From Priestia aryabhattai B8W22 (GTDB lineage Bacteria; Bacillota; Bacilli; Bacillales; Bacillaceae_H), in the NCBI RefSeq assembly GCF_000956595.1, contig NZ_JYOO01000006.1, positions 62,001 to 126,000 on the forward strand: a stretch of 64,000 nucleotides of DNA, written 5' to 3'. Numbering within the stretch: the first letter of the stretch is position 1; each line of letters opens with the position of its first letter. The notes under the pieces were generated by a model. That model saw only the letters and a program-made list of their open reading frames with translations. It ran no database searches and was not told the origin of the DNA. A program made the translations under genes and the position numbers. This document shows positions 27,224 through 36,373 of the stretch, piece after piece.

Positions 27224-27460
27224 ATGAATTCATACACTCATATTAAAGAAGCACTACAATTAGCTGAGCAGGCTGTTTATCAAGGACAGATGAATTTGAA
27301 TGGAGCTAATTTTCAAAATGCTCAAATGCATTTGAATATCGTTCAGCAGCAAATTAATGAACAAAAAGAAGCGGCGTCTGGTGATAAAGAATTAAGACGA
27401 ATGGAAGAACACTTAAGACACTTACGCGAAGCGCAGCAGGCTATTCAGCAAAATTTTTAA
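27224..27460 (+). CDS. Small helical hypothetical protein
   Basis: This 78-residue protein starts MNSYTHIKEALQLAEQAVYQ and is nearly all helix-forming, rich in Gln and Ala. It may belong to the DUF2564 group of Bacillus proteins, which I recall only loosely. ATG 27224 has AAGGA eight bases upstream; the ATG at 27215 is too near that site. It has its own terminator. Confidence 0.65.
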   Translation: MNSYTHIKEALQLAEQAVYQGQMNLNGANFQNAQMHLNIVQQQINEQKEAASGDKELRRMEEHLRHLREAQQAIQQNF

Positions 27461-27502
27461 TAAGGGTAGTTATAACTTTTTTTACTTTTATACGAAAAAC
27501 TA

Positions 27503-27539
27503 AAAAGCTCTACGAACTCACTGAGTTCGTAGAGCTTTT
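27503..27539. terminator. Bidirectional terminator
   Basis: AAAAGCTCTACGAACTCA pairs with TGAGTTCGTAGAGCTTTT, an uninterrupted 18-bp arm. It lies between convergent genes. Confidence 0.9.
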
Positions 27540-27595
27540 GATCTTCACCTGCAGCTTTTAAGAGCTGCTTAAAGAGTAAACTTTTTTCTTTAGCC

Positions 27596-28444
27596 TTATA
27601 CATACTTTCCGTAATCAGGACGAGCAATCTCATCAAAATTCTTCGTAAGCTTCAATAAATTAGTTGAAAGCCATTCGCCGGAAACCGGTTTTCCATGTCC
27701 TGTCACCGCCACAGATGGATGAAGTGACTGAAGCACTTCAACTGATTTTTTGGCAGATGCCCAGTCCGTAGTTAAATAACGAGGAGGACCGCTAATTTCC
27801 AATTCTTGCTCTAGTACATCCAGTAAATATTCTTGCTTAGTGGTAACAAAAGCATCTCCTGCGATAAGCGCCAGATCCTGCTTTCTAAAAAGAGAAATAT
27901 GTCCTGGAGAATGACCAGGGGTGTGAATCCATTCCCATTCCGGCATATGAGGTATAGAGCCGTCGGCTGGTAAAGCTTGCACGTGAGAGCCTAAATCAAT
28001 GGCTTCCGTTGGAAATAGTGGAGAAAGCTTTGCCACGAGCCCGCCTTCCACTGTGCCATCTGGTGTAGGATAATTTTTTTTACCCGTCACATATGGAAGT
28101 TCAAGTGGATGTGCATATACCGGTATGTTCCACTTCTCCACTAGTTCAATAATAGATCCAATATGATCAAAATGTGCATGTGTAAGAATAATTGCTTTTG
28201 GTTTTTTTTCTTTTCCAAACCTTTCTTCTGCCTCTTTGATAATCATAGAAGCCGAATTAGGCATTCCCGCATCCACAAGTACAAAACTATTTTCTTTGTC
28301 TGGATTTCCTATAAAACATACGTTAACAATCTGTGTAGTGTAGCTGTAGATATCCGGTGCCACTTCGACTCCTTTTCCACTGGCTATAGAGCTCATGGGA
28401 ATGAAACTTTCCGTTGATGAACTTCCGTGCATCTCTCTATTCAA
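27596..28444 (-). CDS. Metallo-beta-lactamase fold hydrolase
   Basis: This 282-residue metal-dependent hydrolase has the motif THAHFDHIGS near residue 95, TPGHSPGHISLF near 178, LIAGDAF near 195 and a late histidine in VTGHGKPV. The set resembles glyoxalase II-like and YflN-like proteins. The substrate is unknown. TTG 28444 has GGAGGG nine bases upstream; ATG 28432 is the alternative. It lies next to an aldehyde dehydrogenase, which has its own terminator. Confidence 0.82.
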   Translation of the reverse strand: MNREMHGSSSTESFIPMSSIASGKGVEVAPDIYSYTTQIVNVCFIGNPDKENSFVLVDAGMPNSASMIIKEAEERFGKEKKPKAIILTHAHFDHIGSIIELVEKWNIPVYAHPLELPYVTGKKNYPTPDGTVEGGLVAKLSPLFPTEAIDLGSHVQALPADGSIPHMPEWEWIHTPGHSPGHISLFRKQDLALIAGDAFVTTKQEYLLDVLEQELEISGPPRYLTTDWASAKKSVEVLQSLHPSVAVTGHGKPVSGEWLSTNLLKLTKNFDEIARPDYGKYV

Positions 28445-28554
28445 TTTATAATTCCCTCCTTTAACGTGTCACTTCATATATGTGATACACGTTTATGCTA
28501 TCCACCTTTGCTTTCGTTATTCTTTCTTTAACTGGCTCTCTTTTATGTATCCAT

Positions 28555-28588
28555 AAAAAAAGAAAGGAGAAAAACTCCTTTCTTTTTT
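28555..28588 (-). terminator. Terminator of the aldehyde dehydrogenase gene
   Basis: AAAAAAGAAAGGAG pairs with CTCCTTTCTTTTTT, 8 bp after the stop. Confidence 0.88.
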
Positions 28589-28595
28589 ACATCAA

Positions 28596-30035
28596 TTATA
28601 CTTTTGCCGGAACTTTAACGCCCATGATCGCCTTTGGTTCTAGATATTCTTCAATACCAAATGCTCCCCACTCGCGTCCAATACCAGATTGTTTGAATCC
28701 ACCGAATGGGGCAGCTCTGTCTTGCTCGGCATCGTTGACGATGATTTGACCAGCTCTAATGTTTTTAGCAACATAGTCAAGTGTTTCTTGGTCTTTTCCG
28801 ACCGCATAGCCTGCAAGTCCATAAATTGTATCGTTTGCAATTTCAAGAGCTTGCTCTAGATCATCATACGTAATAATAGTGGTTACAGGTCCAAAGATTT
28901 CTTCTTGTGCAATAACCATATCATTTGAAACGTCAGTAAAGACTGTCGGTTTAACAAAGTATCCTGTCTCTAAGCCGTCTGGTTTGCCCGTTCCGCCAGT
29001 AAGAAGTTTTGCACCTTCGTCCATTCCTTTTTTAATATAATCCTGTACGCGATCCCACTGCTTTTCCGCTACGAGCGGTCCAGTTACATTGTCTTTATTT
29101 AATGGATCACCAACCGGGAATGATGGTAGAACCTTCTTCACTGCTTCTTCAAATTTTTCTTTCATAGAGGCAGGAATGATAATGCGCGTTGCTGCCGTAC
29201 ATACTTGTCCTGTATTCATTGCAATGTGTGAAACTGCTATTTTAGCCGCTTCTTCTACATCCGCATCCTCTAATACAACTAGCGGTGATTTCCCGCCTAG
29301 CTCAAGGGCTACTTTTTTGATTGTTTTAGCCGCGTTTTGCATAATTTTCTCGCCTACAGCACCTGACCCTGTAAATGATACAAAGTCAATGTCCGGGTGA
29401 GAACTAATACCGTCACCGATTGTGCTTCCCGTTCCGTTTACAAGGTTAAAGGCACCTTTTGGTACACCAGCTTCATCAATGATTTCTGCTAATATCATCG
29501 CTGCATACGGTGTAAGTTCTGATGGTTTTAATACCATTGGACTTCCTGCTGCGATAGCTCCTGCAATTTTAGTAGACGTTTGATTTGTTGGGAAGTTCCA
29601 TGGTGTAATAAGTCCGCTTACTCCAATAGACTCTTTTACGACCTTGTAGCTTCCATGATCTTTTTCAAATGTATAATCTTCAAGTGCATTAGCTGCTTCT
29701 TTAAAGTGGCTAAGTCCCATTTCATAGTGCACTTCTTCTGAAATTTTTAAAGGAGCGCCAAGCTCTTCAGTCATAACTTCAATAAGCTCTTGTTTACGCT
29801 TTTCATACCCTTTTGCAATATTGCGAAGCATTTTAATTCGCTCTTCTTTTGTTGTTCTTGAAAATGTGGGAAGCGCTGCTTTAGCTGCTGCCACGGCTTT
29901 ATCTAAATCTTCTTTTGTACCTAAGCTAATTTTACCAATTGATTTTTCAGTAGCAGGATTGATCACATCTGACGTTTCGTTTCCTGTTGATTCAACCCAT
30001 TCTCCGTTAATAAAGTGTTTTAAATTTGTACGCAT
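28596..30035 (-). CDS. NAD(P)-dependent aldehyde dehydrogenase
   Basis: This is a class 1-like aldehyde dehydrogenase of 479 residues that oxidises an aldehyde to an acid. The motifs are TPWNFPTNQ near 143, FTGSGAVGEKI near 222, LELGGKSP with the general-base glutamate near 244, and MNTGQVCTAATR with the catalytic cysteine near 278. EIFGPV follows near 380. It resembles the DhaS/YcbD-type enzymes of B. subtilis. The aldehyde cannot be named. The start has AAAAGGAGAG. Confidence 0.9.
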   Translation of the reverse strand: MRTNLKHFINGEWVESTGNETSDVINPATEKSIGKISLGTKEDLDKAVAAAKAALPTFSRTTKEERIKMLRNIAKGYEKRKQELIEVMTEELGAPLKISEEVHYEMGLSHFKEAANALEDYTFEKDHGSYKVVKESIGVSGLITPWNFPTNQTSTKIAGAIAAGSPMVLKPSELTPYAAMILAEIIDEAGVPKGAFNLVNGTGSTIGDGISSHPDIDFVSFTGSGAVGEKIMQNAAKTIKKVALELGGKSPLVVLEDADVEEAAKIAVSHIAMNTGQVCTAATRIIIPASMKEKFEEAVKKVLPSFPVGDPLNKDNVTGPLVAEKQWDRVQDYIKKGMDEGAKLLTGGTGKPDGLETGYFVKPTVFTDVSNDMVIAQEEIFGPVTTIITYDDLEQALEIANDTIYGLAGYAVGKDQETLDYVAKNIRAGQIIVNDAEQDRAAPFGGFKQSGIGREWGAFGIEEYLEPKAIMGVKVPAKV

Positions 30036-30287
30036 TGATTTGATCTCTCCTTTTAGTTTGTTAATTGTTGAACTATGTCATCTAGTTTTTATCTACCCGC
30101 CTGTCTGCTTCTCAAACGCCGCTTCTATTATTTTTTGTTTCTTTCACTGCTCCAATCGGCTTTTCGCAGCTGAAATTATTTTCCCCCTGAAGTTTTTTAG
30201 TTCTTTATAACAAACAGGGATGGAGTCATAGCGAAATCAATCACATCTAAAAGATGAACAAATTGGATAAAGGAGCTAGTATGGATT

Positions 30288-30378
30288 GTTTGTGATACCG
30301 CTGCTGGTTTCCCTGCAAGCCTTCTCTTTCTGTAGGCGGTCGATGAGCCTCCTCGCTTACGCTCCTGTTTGGTCTCAC
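30288..30378. repeat. Decayed Bacillaceae intergenic repeat
   Basis: The core TGAGCCTCCTCGCTTACGCT, followed by CCTGTTTGGTCTCA, is a degenerate form of a GC-rich intergenic repeat that I recall from many Bacillaceae genomes (GAGCCTCCTCG, then CTCCTGCGGGGTCTCA). It stands out as GC-rich in AT-rich DNA. No open frame covers it. Confidence 0.5.
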
Positions 30379-30384
30379 TAAATG

Positions 30385-30500
30385 AAACTCACATTCACCA
30401 TTACCACAAAAAAATCCGAACGAGTTTGATTCTCCATCAAGAATCTTGATTCCTCGTTCGGATCTTCCTTCAACTAAAACACTTTTGCTCCAGCCTCTTT
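30385..30500 (-). repeat. Dispersed terminator repeat, copy 1
   Basis: This stretch holds the terminator of the monooxygenase gene: ATCCGAACGAG (30414-30424) pairs with CTCGTTCGGAT (30453-30463), with seven T following on the minus strand. Both flanks resemble copy 2 at 36745, including ACATTCACCAT and CTTCCTTCAA. The match runs for about 100 bp, with the loop diverged. Confidence 0.75.
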
Positions 30501-30504
30501 TGTA

Positions 30505-30795
30505 TTAAAGTACTTCTTGTAAACGATGTACCGCTCTGCTTTCAATTAACGGTTCTGTTTGCTGTCTGTATTCTTGATAGTGAGGTGTTTCAATGTGAGC
30601 TTCAACATCTTCTTTGCTTTCCCATTTCTCATAAAAAACAAATGTGCCTGCTTTGTCTGTATCCTGGTGGAGAGTGTATTGAATACATCCTTTTTCTTTT
30701 CTTGATGGTTCAATAACTTTTACTAACTCTGATCGAAGCTCTTCTTCTTTTCCTGGCTTGGCTTGCAAAATGGCGTTAACAATAATTTCTGACAT
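30505..30795 (-). CDS. Antibiotic biosynthesis monooxygenase (ABM) domain protein
   Basis: This 96-residue single-domain protein has a dimeric ferredoxin-like fold of the YgiN/quinol monooxygenase type. The pattern IIVNAILQAKPGKEEELR, CIQYTLHQD and FVFYEKWESKEDVEAHI is typical. It may act on quinols or another small aromatic; the true substrate is not known. The start has GAGG seven bases upstream. Confidence 0.85.
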   Translation of the reverse strand: MSEIIVNAILQAKPGKEEELRSELVKVIEPSRKEKGCIQYTLHQDTDKAGTFVFYEKWESKEDVEAHIETPHYQEYRQQTEPLIESRAVHRLQEVL

Positions 30796-30958
30796 CGTTT
30801 TTCCTCATTTCTTTTAAAAAATATTCTTTATAAAAAGCTTCCCTCTTTTGGTATTCATTACACTAACCATCATTTTTTTGTACGATGATTAATCTCTCTA
30901 GTGCAAGACAGCAAAACATACACATTATCTACAGCGTTCTTTCTTCATGCTGTTCATA

Positions 30959-30994
30959 AAAAAGCCTGTAGGCTATAAGCCTACAGGCTTTTTT
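30959..30994 (-). terminator. Terminator of the DJ-1/PfpI gene
   Basis: AAAAAGCCTGTAGGCT pairs with AGCCTACAGGCTTTTT, just past the stop. Confidence 0.88.
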
Positions 30995-30999
30995 ACATC

Positions 31000-31665
31000 T
31001 TATTTCAATAATTTTTTCACGACTGCTTTTGCTACACTGATTGTTGACTGAGGATTTTGACCTGTTATCAAGTTTCCATCTGCTTGTATATTATCTGTCC
31101 AGTTTGGAGCAGTTACTACATTTGCCCCAAGTTCACGCAGACGTGTTTCCAAAAGAAACGGCATGAAGCGATCCAATGTTGTTTCACGTTCTTCACCATC
31201 TGTAAACGCAGCGACATCTTTTCCTTCGACCAACGGCTTTTCATCTGATAATGTAACACCTACTAAGCCTGCGGGTCCGTGGCATACAGCGGCTACTACT
31301 TTGTCTCCTTCGTATAGTTCACGAATTAAAGCGTGGAGCGTTTGATTATCTGGCAGATCAAACATTGTGCCGTGACCGCCTGGTAAGAAAACAGCATCAA
31401 ATTTAGCACTGTCTGTAATTGTATCAAGTTTTAGGGTATTCTCTAGATGCCTAGCTGTATTTAAGATTTCTTGAGAAGTCTCTCCTTCAAGGCTGCGAGC
31501 ATCCACCGGCGCTTTTCCTCCTAGAGGACTTGCTACAGTAATCGTAAATCCAGCTTTTTCGAACTCTACGTACGCTTCACCAAATTCTGAAAGCCAAAGG
31601 CCTGTTGGATGATTTTCTTTCATTTTGTCAGCCGTTGTTACGACCATTAATATATGTTTAGACAT
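31000..31665 (-). CDS. DJ-1/PfpI family protein (class I glutamine amidotransferase-like)
   Basis: This 221-residue protein belongs to the Hsp31/DJ-1 superfamily, members of which act as glyoxalases, deglycases or chaperones. The nucleophile elbow is AAVCHGPAGL (Cys near residue 130), and PGGHG lies near 97. The N-terminal glutamate typical of the site is in GEAYVEFEKAGF. ATG 31665 follows GGAGGACG; an in-frame codon at 31683 is upstream of that site. The specific role here is unknown. Confidence 0.88.
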   Translation of the reverse strand: MSKHILMVVTTADKMKENHPTGLWLSEFGEAYVEFEKAGFTITVASPLGGKAPVDARSLEGETSQEILNTARHLENTLKLDTITDSAKFDAVFLPGGHGTMFDLPDNQTLHALIRELYEGDKVVAAVCHGPAGLVGVTLSDEKPLVEGKDVAAFTDGEERETTLDRFMPFLLETRLRELGANVVTAPNWTDNIQADGNLITGQNPQSTISVAKAVVKKLLK

Positions 31666-31868
31666 AGTAACGTCCTCCTGCAAATAAAGATAGTATTTTC
31701 TGTTTCCGCCTTACACACCATATTGTAAGAGAGGAATTACTATAATACAAATTAGAAAATATCTGCTTATCCATAAATATTTTTATAGATAATGTAGACA
31801 TCTTTGTTAATAAAGCATCTGCGAAAGAAACAACGTTACAACATCTAAACTTATTTTTTTATACACTC

Positions 31869-31902
31869 AAAAAACCGCCCTTTTGAGTAAGCGCGGTTTT
31901 TC
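31869..31902 (-). terminator. Terminator of the PyrR-leader MFS gene
   Basis: AAAAAACCGC pairs with GCGGTTTTT across a longer loop, about 30 bp after the stop. Confidence 0.75.
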
Positions 31903-31930
31903 CAGAAAAGCATAGAATCTATTTTTTATT

Positions 31931-33151
31931 TTAAAGAGCAGACTGAGCGTTCATTTGTTTTACTTTTTTTTCTCCCGTTTTTTTAAGACTCACCATAAAA
32001 ACAAACGAAATACAGTACAGCCCTGCCAAGTACGTCATCGCTACCGTCATATCATAGCTTTGCAAAAGATAGCCGACAAGAATTGGTGATAAGCCTCCGA
32101 GCGCTCGCCCAAAGTTAAAAATGGTGTTCGTTGCAGTACTGCGAACTTCTACTGAATAGTGGCTGCTTATCAATGCTCCGTATCCCGCAAACATTCCATT
32201 TGAGAAAAATCCGACCACAGCTCCTCCTATAAGCAGCCCTGCACTTCCTTCGGCATACGAGTATAAAAATACCGCACAAGCAGAAGCAAGAAGAAAGATT
32301 CCAAAGGTACGTTTGGATCCAAAACGATCCATAAATTGCCCAAATGTTAGCATGCCTATAATCATTCCAACGGCTGTACTGATTGTCCAAAGAGCTGAAC
32401 TTGAAACAGAGAGGCCTTGTGATTGCTGAAGCATAGACGGAAGCCATATCATGAGTCCGTTATAGCCTGCAATTTGAACGGTAGCCATCACTGCCAGCGA
32501 AATGGTTGTCATCGCTGTCTTAGGCGTAGCAAATAGTTGGCGAAGCTTGCCATTGTTTTTAGCAACCGCTGTTTTCTCTTTTTGAGTTTTTAGCCACTCA
32601 GGAGATTCGTTTAAATTTTTTCGTACGATAAAAGCAAAAATGACGGGTATAATTCCGACAAAGAATAAGGCTCTCCATCCGAACATCGGCAGGATCAGAG
32701 AACTTAAAAGCGCCGCAAGAATAACTCCAAATTGTGCGCCAATACTAACATAAGATGAGGCTCTTCCTTGCTTATGTTTCGGCCACGCTTCTGCAACAAG
32801 AGCCATACCGATTCCGTACTCTCCTCCAGCCCCAATTCCGGCAATAAATCGTGAAGCATACACTTGTTCCACATTTGCTGCAAAACCTGTTAATGCCGTT
32901 CCGACTGCAAATAAAAGAACCGTGTAGGTAAAAACCCGCACTCTTCCAAACTTATCTGCTAAAATTCCGAAGATTACGCCGCCTATGAGCATTCCTATAT
33001 TTGTAATAGAAGAAATAAGTCCACCTGTTGCTAAATCAATGTGAAATTCAGCAATAATCATTGACATAGCAAACGAGATAAACATAATGTCCATCCCTTC
33101 TAACGTCAAACCTGCTACTGATGCTACAACTGTCTTGTTACGATAATTCAT
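31931..33151 (-). CDS. MFS transporter, probably pyrimidine-linked
   Basis: This is a 12-helix major facilitator of 406 residues, of the aromatic acid/proton symporter or NiaP-like type. GILADKFGRVRVF follows helix 2, GIGAGGEYGIGMALVAE lies in helix 4, and DRFGSKRTF follows helix 8. The start has GGAGGGTGG seven bases before the ATG. Its leader carries two PyrR-type hairpins and a terminator, so it should be off when UMP is plentiful. I infer an importer of a pyrimidine or a precursor such as orotate. Family membership alone would have suggested an aromatic acid or niacin. Confidence 0.85.
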   Translation of the reverse strand: MNYRNKTVVASVAGLTLEGMDIMFISFAMSMIIAEFHIDLATGGLISSITNIGMLIGGVIFGILADKFGRVRVFTYTVLLFAVGTALTGFAANVEQVYASRFIAGIGAGGEYGIGMALVAEAWPKHKQGRASSYVSIGAQFGVILAALLSSLILPMFGWRALFFVGIIPVIFAFIVRKNLNESPEWLKTQKEKTAVAKNNGKLRQLFATPKTAMTTISLAVMATVQIAGYNGLMIWLPSMLQQSQGLSVSSSALWTISTAVGMIIGMLTFGQFMDRFGSKRTFGIFLLASACAVFLYSYAEGSAGLLIGGAVVGFFSNGMFAGYGALISSHYSVEVRSTATNTIFNFGRALGGLSPILVGYLLQSYDMTVAMTYLAGLYCISFVFMVSLKKTGEKKVKQMNAQSAL

Positions 33152-33231
33152 GTTGTTCCACCCTCCACTGTATTCTGTCTGTATAAACGCTCTTTCTTTT
33201 TTGAAGGAATGGATAAATAATATATGTCCAT

Positions 33232-33380
33232 TCTCTTTTGAAGCCTCTCTGGACTTCGTTTAAAAGAGGTAAGTAACGCATAAAAGCCCTTTTGTCGCAG
33301 AGGGCAAAAGGGCACAGATAGGCATAGAAGCAGCAAACAAGTTATCCGTCCTTTTCGGCCTCTCTGGACCGTCTTAAAGG
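33232..33380 (-). promoter_or_regulatory. PyrR-type attenuator leader with two PyrR-binding hairpins
   Basis: In the minus-strand leader, hairpin 1 (33346-33380) shows the loop TCCAGAGAGG closed by CGG/CCG. A terminator follows at 33281-33313, where GCCCTTTTG pairs with CAAAAGGGC before four T. Hairpin 2 (33232-33269) shows the same TCCAGAGAGG loop closed by GAAG/CTTC and CTCTTTT/AAAAGAG. TCCAGAGAGGC is the known PyrR recognition loop of Bacillus pyr leaders. A further inverted repeat lies at 33207-33233. Confidence 0.88.
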
Positions 33381-33509
33381 CAGTTATTATATTAATCACT
33401 ATGTTAACACGCCGCACAGAACCTTTCAATAAGAAAAATATCTTCTTTAAAACAGCTATGTACATCTGCTACTCGCTTTTTATTATCATACTATTTCATC
33501 AATTACTCT

Positions 33510-33974
33510 TTAGATATGGTTAAAACCAAAGCCTAACGTATCATGTTCAAAGCCTTTTTTAGGCGCACCTATTGTTCCATACACACAAACACTAATCCAT
33601 TCCTCGCTTGATCCTGAGAACTCAATTTTTCCGCGCACAATTGAAAATGTGAGTCCTACTGTCCGTAAAATATCACCTAGCTGCAGCGTTCCTCGACTCA
33701 CTCCTTGAATGGCTTCAAGTATAGCATGATAAAGAGCGTGAACTTCCCGGTACGACTGGGCATTAATAATTTTGTTTGTCTTGGCGCTCGTTTCAATTGC
33801 CGCCACGACTTTAGACAGTTCCATCGCTCCGACTTTTCCTACTGTGTAGCTATATCCTCTCTCATTGATTTCCTTTTCAATACCTTCAGCTAGTTCCGTA
33901 TTGTGTAAAAGAACGAGTAAAGATGTTAATCTTCCCATTGAAAAATCATTAACTTGTTGAAATTTATTGTTCAA
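33510..33974 (-). CDS. hutP: HutP, histidine-dependent antiterminator
   Basis: This RNA-binding protein lets polymerase read through the hut operon terminator when L-histidine is present; it has 154 residues. Conserved segments include GKVGAMELSKVVAAIET, SYREVHALYHAILEAI (metal/histidine-binding His residues), and YGTIGAPKKG ending GFGFNHI. It starts at TTG 33974 with GGGAGGG about nine bases upstream. It is slightly longer than B. subtilis HutP at the N-terminus. No other hut gene is in the window, so it is separated from its usual operon here. Confidence 0.93.
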   Translation of the reverse strand: MNNKFQQVNDFSMGRLTSLLVLLHNTELAEGIEKEINERGYSYTVGKVGAMELSKVVAAIETSAKTNKIINAQSYREVHALYHAILEAIQGVSRGTLQLGDILRTVGLTFSIVRGKIEFSGSSEEWISVCVYGTIGAPKKGFEHDTLGFGFNHI

Positions 33975-34139
33975 CTGTCATTCCCTCCCTTCTATCCCCT
34001 TATTATTTTAACAGACGAATACCTAAAAGGGTGCTGATTATTCAACGAACGAGCGCTCACTTAAAGGGGCAGAAGATCTATGTGTACTGTCCACCACTGT
34101 TACGAAGTAGAACTTGCATAAACAAGCAATCTGCCTTTT

Positions 34140-34153
34140 AGTAAGCGCTTACT
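34140..34153. promoter_or_regulatory. cre site upstream of hutP
   Basis: AGTAAGCGCTTACT is a perfect palindrome matching 13 of 14 cre positions. It lies between tdh and hutP, about 165 bp before the hutP start. Catabolite repression of histidine use is expected. Confidence 0.7.
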
Positions 34154-34185
34154 TTATTTTCGAGGAAGAAATCATTTTTCTCTGC

Positions 34186-35145
34186 TTACGTTAAGACAAG
34201 CTGTGATTCAACTTTTAACTTTCCCAGCATCTCTCTCGTCATTTTTTCTAGGTTATATTCTGCTTTAAACCCCCACTCTTCCTTAGCACAGCTGGAATCT
34301 ATATGGTTAGGCCAGCTTTCAGCAATTGCTTGTCGAACAGGATCTACTTGGTAATTCAGCACAAATTCCGGAATCGTTTTTCGAATTTCCGCTGCCATTT
34401 GTTCTGGATCAAAGCTCATAGCAGAAACGTTAAATGAATTTCGGTGCTTCAGCTTAGAACCGTCTGCTTCCATTAGTTGGATAACAGCGTTTAGTGCATC
34501 AGGCATATACATCATATCCATATATGTTCCTTTGTCGATATAAGACGTATAACGCTTATGTTTAACGGCTTCATAATAAATTTCAACAGCGTAGTCCGTT
34601 GTCCCTCCACCTGGAGGCGTTACGTATGAAATTAAGCCTGGAAAACGCAGCCCTCGTGTATCGACTCCGAATTTATGATGATAGTAATCGCAAAGTAATT
34701 CACCCGCTACTTTATTAACACCATACATCGTGGTAGGACGTTGAATCGTATCCTGAGGGGTCCAGTCTTTTGGAGTCGTTGGACCAAATGCACCAATTGA
34801 ACTTGGAGTGAAAAATTGGCACTTCAGCTCACGCGCTACTTCGAGCGCGTTTACTAATCCGCCCATATTGAGATTCCACGCCAGAAGCGGCTTTTGCTCG
34901 GCTGTCGCTGATAACAGCGCAGCCAAGTGAATAATCGTATCGACTTTATGCTTTTCGGCGATCGCAAATAAAGCAGTCTGATCCGTTACGTCTAAAATCT
35001 CGAATGGACCTGAAGTCACAACATCGCTCGCCGTCTTGCGAATATCAGTGGCAATAATATTTTCTGAACCGTACATCTCTCTCATTTTCATTGTTAATTC
35101 AGAACCGATTTGTCCTAGAGACCCCGTTATTAATACTTTTTTCAT
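34186..35145 (-). CDS. tdh: L-threonine 3-dehydrogenase, SDR/epimerase-like type
   Basis: This NAD-dependent enzyme oxidises threonine to 2-amino-3-ketobutyrate; it has 319 residues. The Rossmann motif is [13 protein letters not shown] at residues 5-17, and the catalytic YxxxK is in [12 protein letters not shown] near 141. It is the short-chain type rather than the zinc alcohol-dehydrogenase type. GGAGGATATTGAG precedes the ATG. It follows kbl by 37 bp, so the two form an operon that turns threonine into glycine and acetyl-CoA. Confidence 0.92.
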   Translation of the reverse strand: MKKVLITGSLGQIGSELTMKMREMYGSENIIATDIRKTASDVVTSGPFEILDVTDQTALFAIAEKHKVDTIIHLAALLSATAEQKPLLAWNLNMGGLVNALEVARELKCQFFTPSSIGAFGPTTPKDWTPQDTIQRPTTMYGVNKVAGELLCDYYHHKFGVDTRGLRFPGLISYVTPPGGGTTDYAVEIYYEAVKHKRYTSYIDKGTYMDMMYMPDALNAVIQLMEADGSKLKHRNSFNVSAMSFDPEQMAAEIRKTIPEFVLNYQVDPVRQAIAESWPNHIDSSCAKEEWGFKAEYNLEKMTREMLGKLKVESQLVLT

Positions 35146-35182
35146 CTCAATATCCTCCTCATGTACTGCCTAAATTCAACGA

Positions 35183-36373
35183 TTAGATTAATTTCATTTC
35201 CTTGCCTACTTTTTTGTAGATACGAAGTGCTTCATCTAACATTTCTTTTGTATGAGCAGCCGTTGGCATATTGCGCACGCGTCCTGTTCCTTTTGGAACG
35301 GTAGGGAAAACAATTGATTTAGCGTATACCCCTTCTTCTATTAATCTCTCACTAAAAACCTGCGTTTGATTTTCATCTCCTATAATGCACGGAGTAATAG
35401 GTGTTTCACTTTCGCCGGTATTAAAGCCCAGCTCTTTTAATCCTTGCTTTAAATAACGGCTGTTTTCCCACATTTGATCCTGCAGCTCCGTACTTGTGCT
35501 TAGAATTTCAATCGCTTTCATACATGCAGCAGCCGTGCCTGGTGTAATAGCAGTCGAGAATAAAAACGGGCGGCTTCGTACTTTCAACCAGTCAATTAAG
35601 TCTTTTTTTCCAGCTACGTATCCACCTACAGCTCCAATCGCTTTTGACAAGGTTCCAATTTGGAAGTCTACTTTTTCAGATAAGCCAAAATGTTTGACTG
35701 TGCCCATACCGTTACCTAATACGCCCGACCCGTGAGCATCATCTACGTATGTGATTAAATCAAATTCCTCTGCAATTTCTACAATTTCGGGAAGCTTAGC
35801 AATGTCTCCATCCATTGAGAATACACCGTCGGTAATTACCATTATTTTATTATAGGCACCGGACTTTTGTGCTTCGCCTGCTTTTGCACGAAGATCCTCC
35901 ATATCCGAATGCTTGTAAGGAATAATTTTTGCTTTTGATAGCCGACATCCGTCAATAATTGAAGCGTGATTCAGCTCATCTGATAAAATCGCGTCATGTT
36001 TATCCATAACTGCAGAGATGGCTGCCATATTGCAGTTAAAGCCAGATTGGTAAGCTATAGCTGCTTCCGTATGCTTAAACTCGGCAAGCTTTTCCTCTAG
36101 CTTAATATGAATATCTAGAGTTCCATTAATCGTTCGGACAGCTCCAGCTCCCACTCCGTATTTTTCAGTGGCTTGGTTGGACGCGTTAATAAGCCTTTCG
36201 TCTGTAGCAAGCCCCAAATAGTTGTTGGATGATAAATTAATTAATTGTTTTCCATCAATTTGAATAACAGGTCCGTTTGGTCCCTCTACTGGATTAATGA
36301 CGTTGTATAGCCCTTTATCTTTTAAATCTTCTAAATTATTATTCAAGAATTCTTTTAAACGTCTGCTTGTCAT
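35183..36373 (-). CDS. kbl: 2-amino-3-ketobutyrate CoA ligase (glycine C-acetyltransferase)
   Basis: This PLP enzyme cleaves 2-amino-3-ketobutyrate with CoA to glycine and acetyl-CoA; it has 396 residues. Motifs include SSNNYLGLA near 42, [12 protein letters not shown] with the cofactor aspartate near 205, and [15 protein letters not shown] with the Schiff-base lysine near 240. ATG 36373 has GAGGGGG upstream; codons before it are not preceded by such a site. It pairs with tdh downstream. A cre site lies about 140 bp upstream. Confidence 0.93.
   Translation of the reverse strand: MTSRRLKEFLNNNLEDLKDKGLYNVINPVEGPNGPVIQIDGKQLINLSSNNYLGLATDERLINASNQATEKYGVGAGAVRTINGTLDIHIKLEEKLAEFKHTEAAIAYQSGFNCNMAAISAVMDKHDAILSDELNHASIIDGCRLSKAKIIPYKHSDMEDLRAKAGEAQKSGAYNKIMVITDGVFSMDGDIAKLPEIVEIAEEFDLITYVDDAHGSGVLGNGMGTVKHFGLSEKVDFQIGTLSKAIGAVGGYVAGKKDLIDWLKVRSRPFLFSTAITPGTAAACMKAIEILSTSTELQDQMWENSRYLKQGLKELGFNTGESETPITPCIIGDENQTQVFSERLIEEGVYAKSIVFPTVPKGTGRVRNMPTAAHTKEMLDEALRIYKKVGKEMKLI

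Noticed and set aside
27683-27700. AACCGGTT core resembling the ScrR-type operator
   Set aside because: It lies deep inside the metallo-beta-lactamase coding region, lacks the TGTC/TTTCA flanks and has no promoter.
33148-33465. Open frame of 105 codons on the minus strand upstream of the MFS gene
   Set aside because: It overlaps the PyrR-type hairpins and terminator, has no good ribosome site and a composition unlike protein; it is leader RNA.
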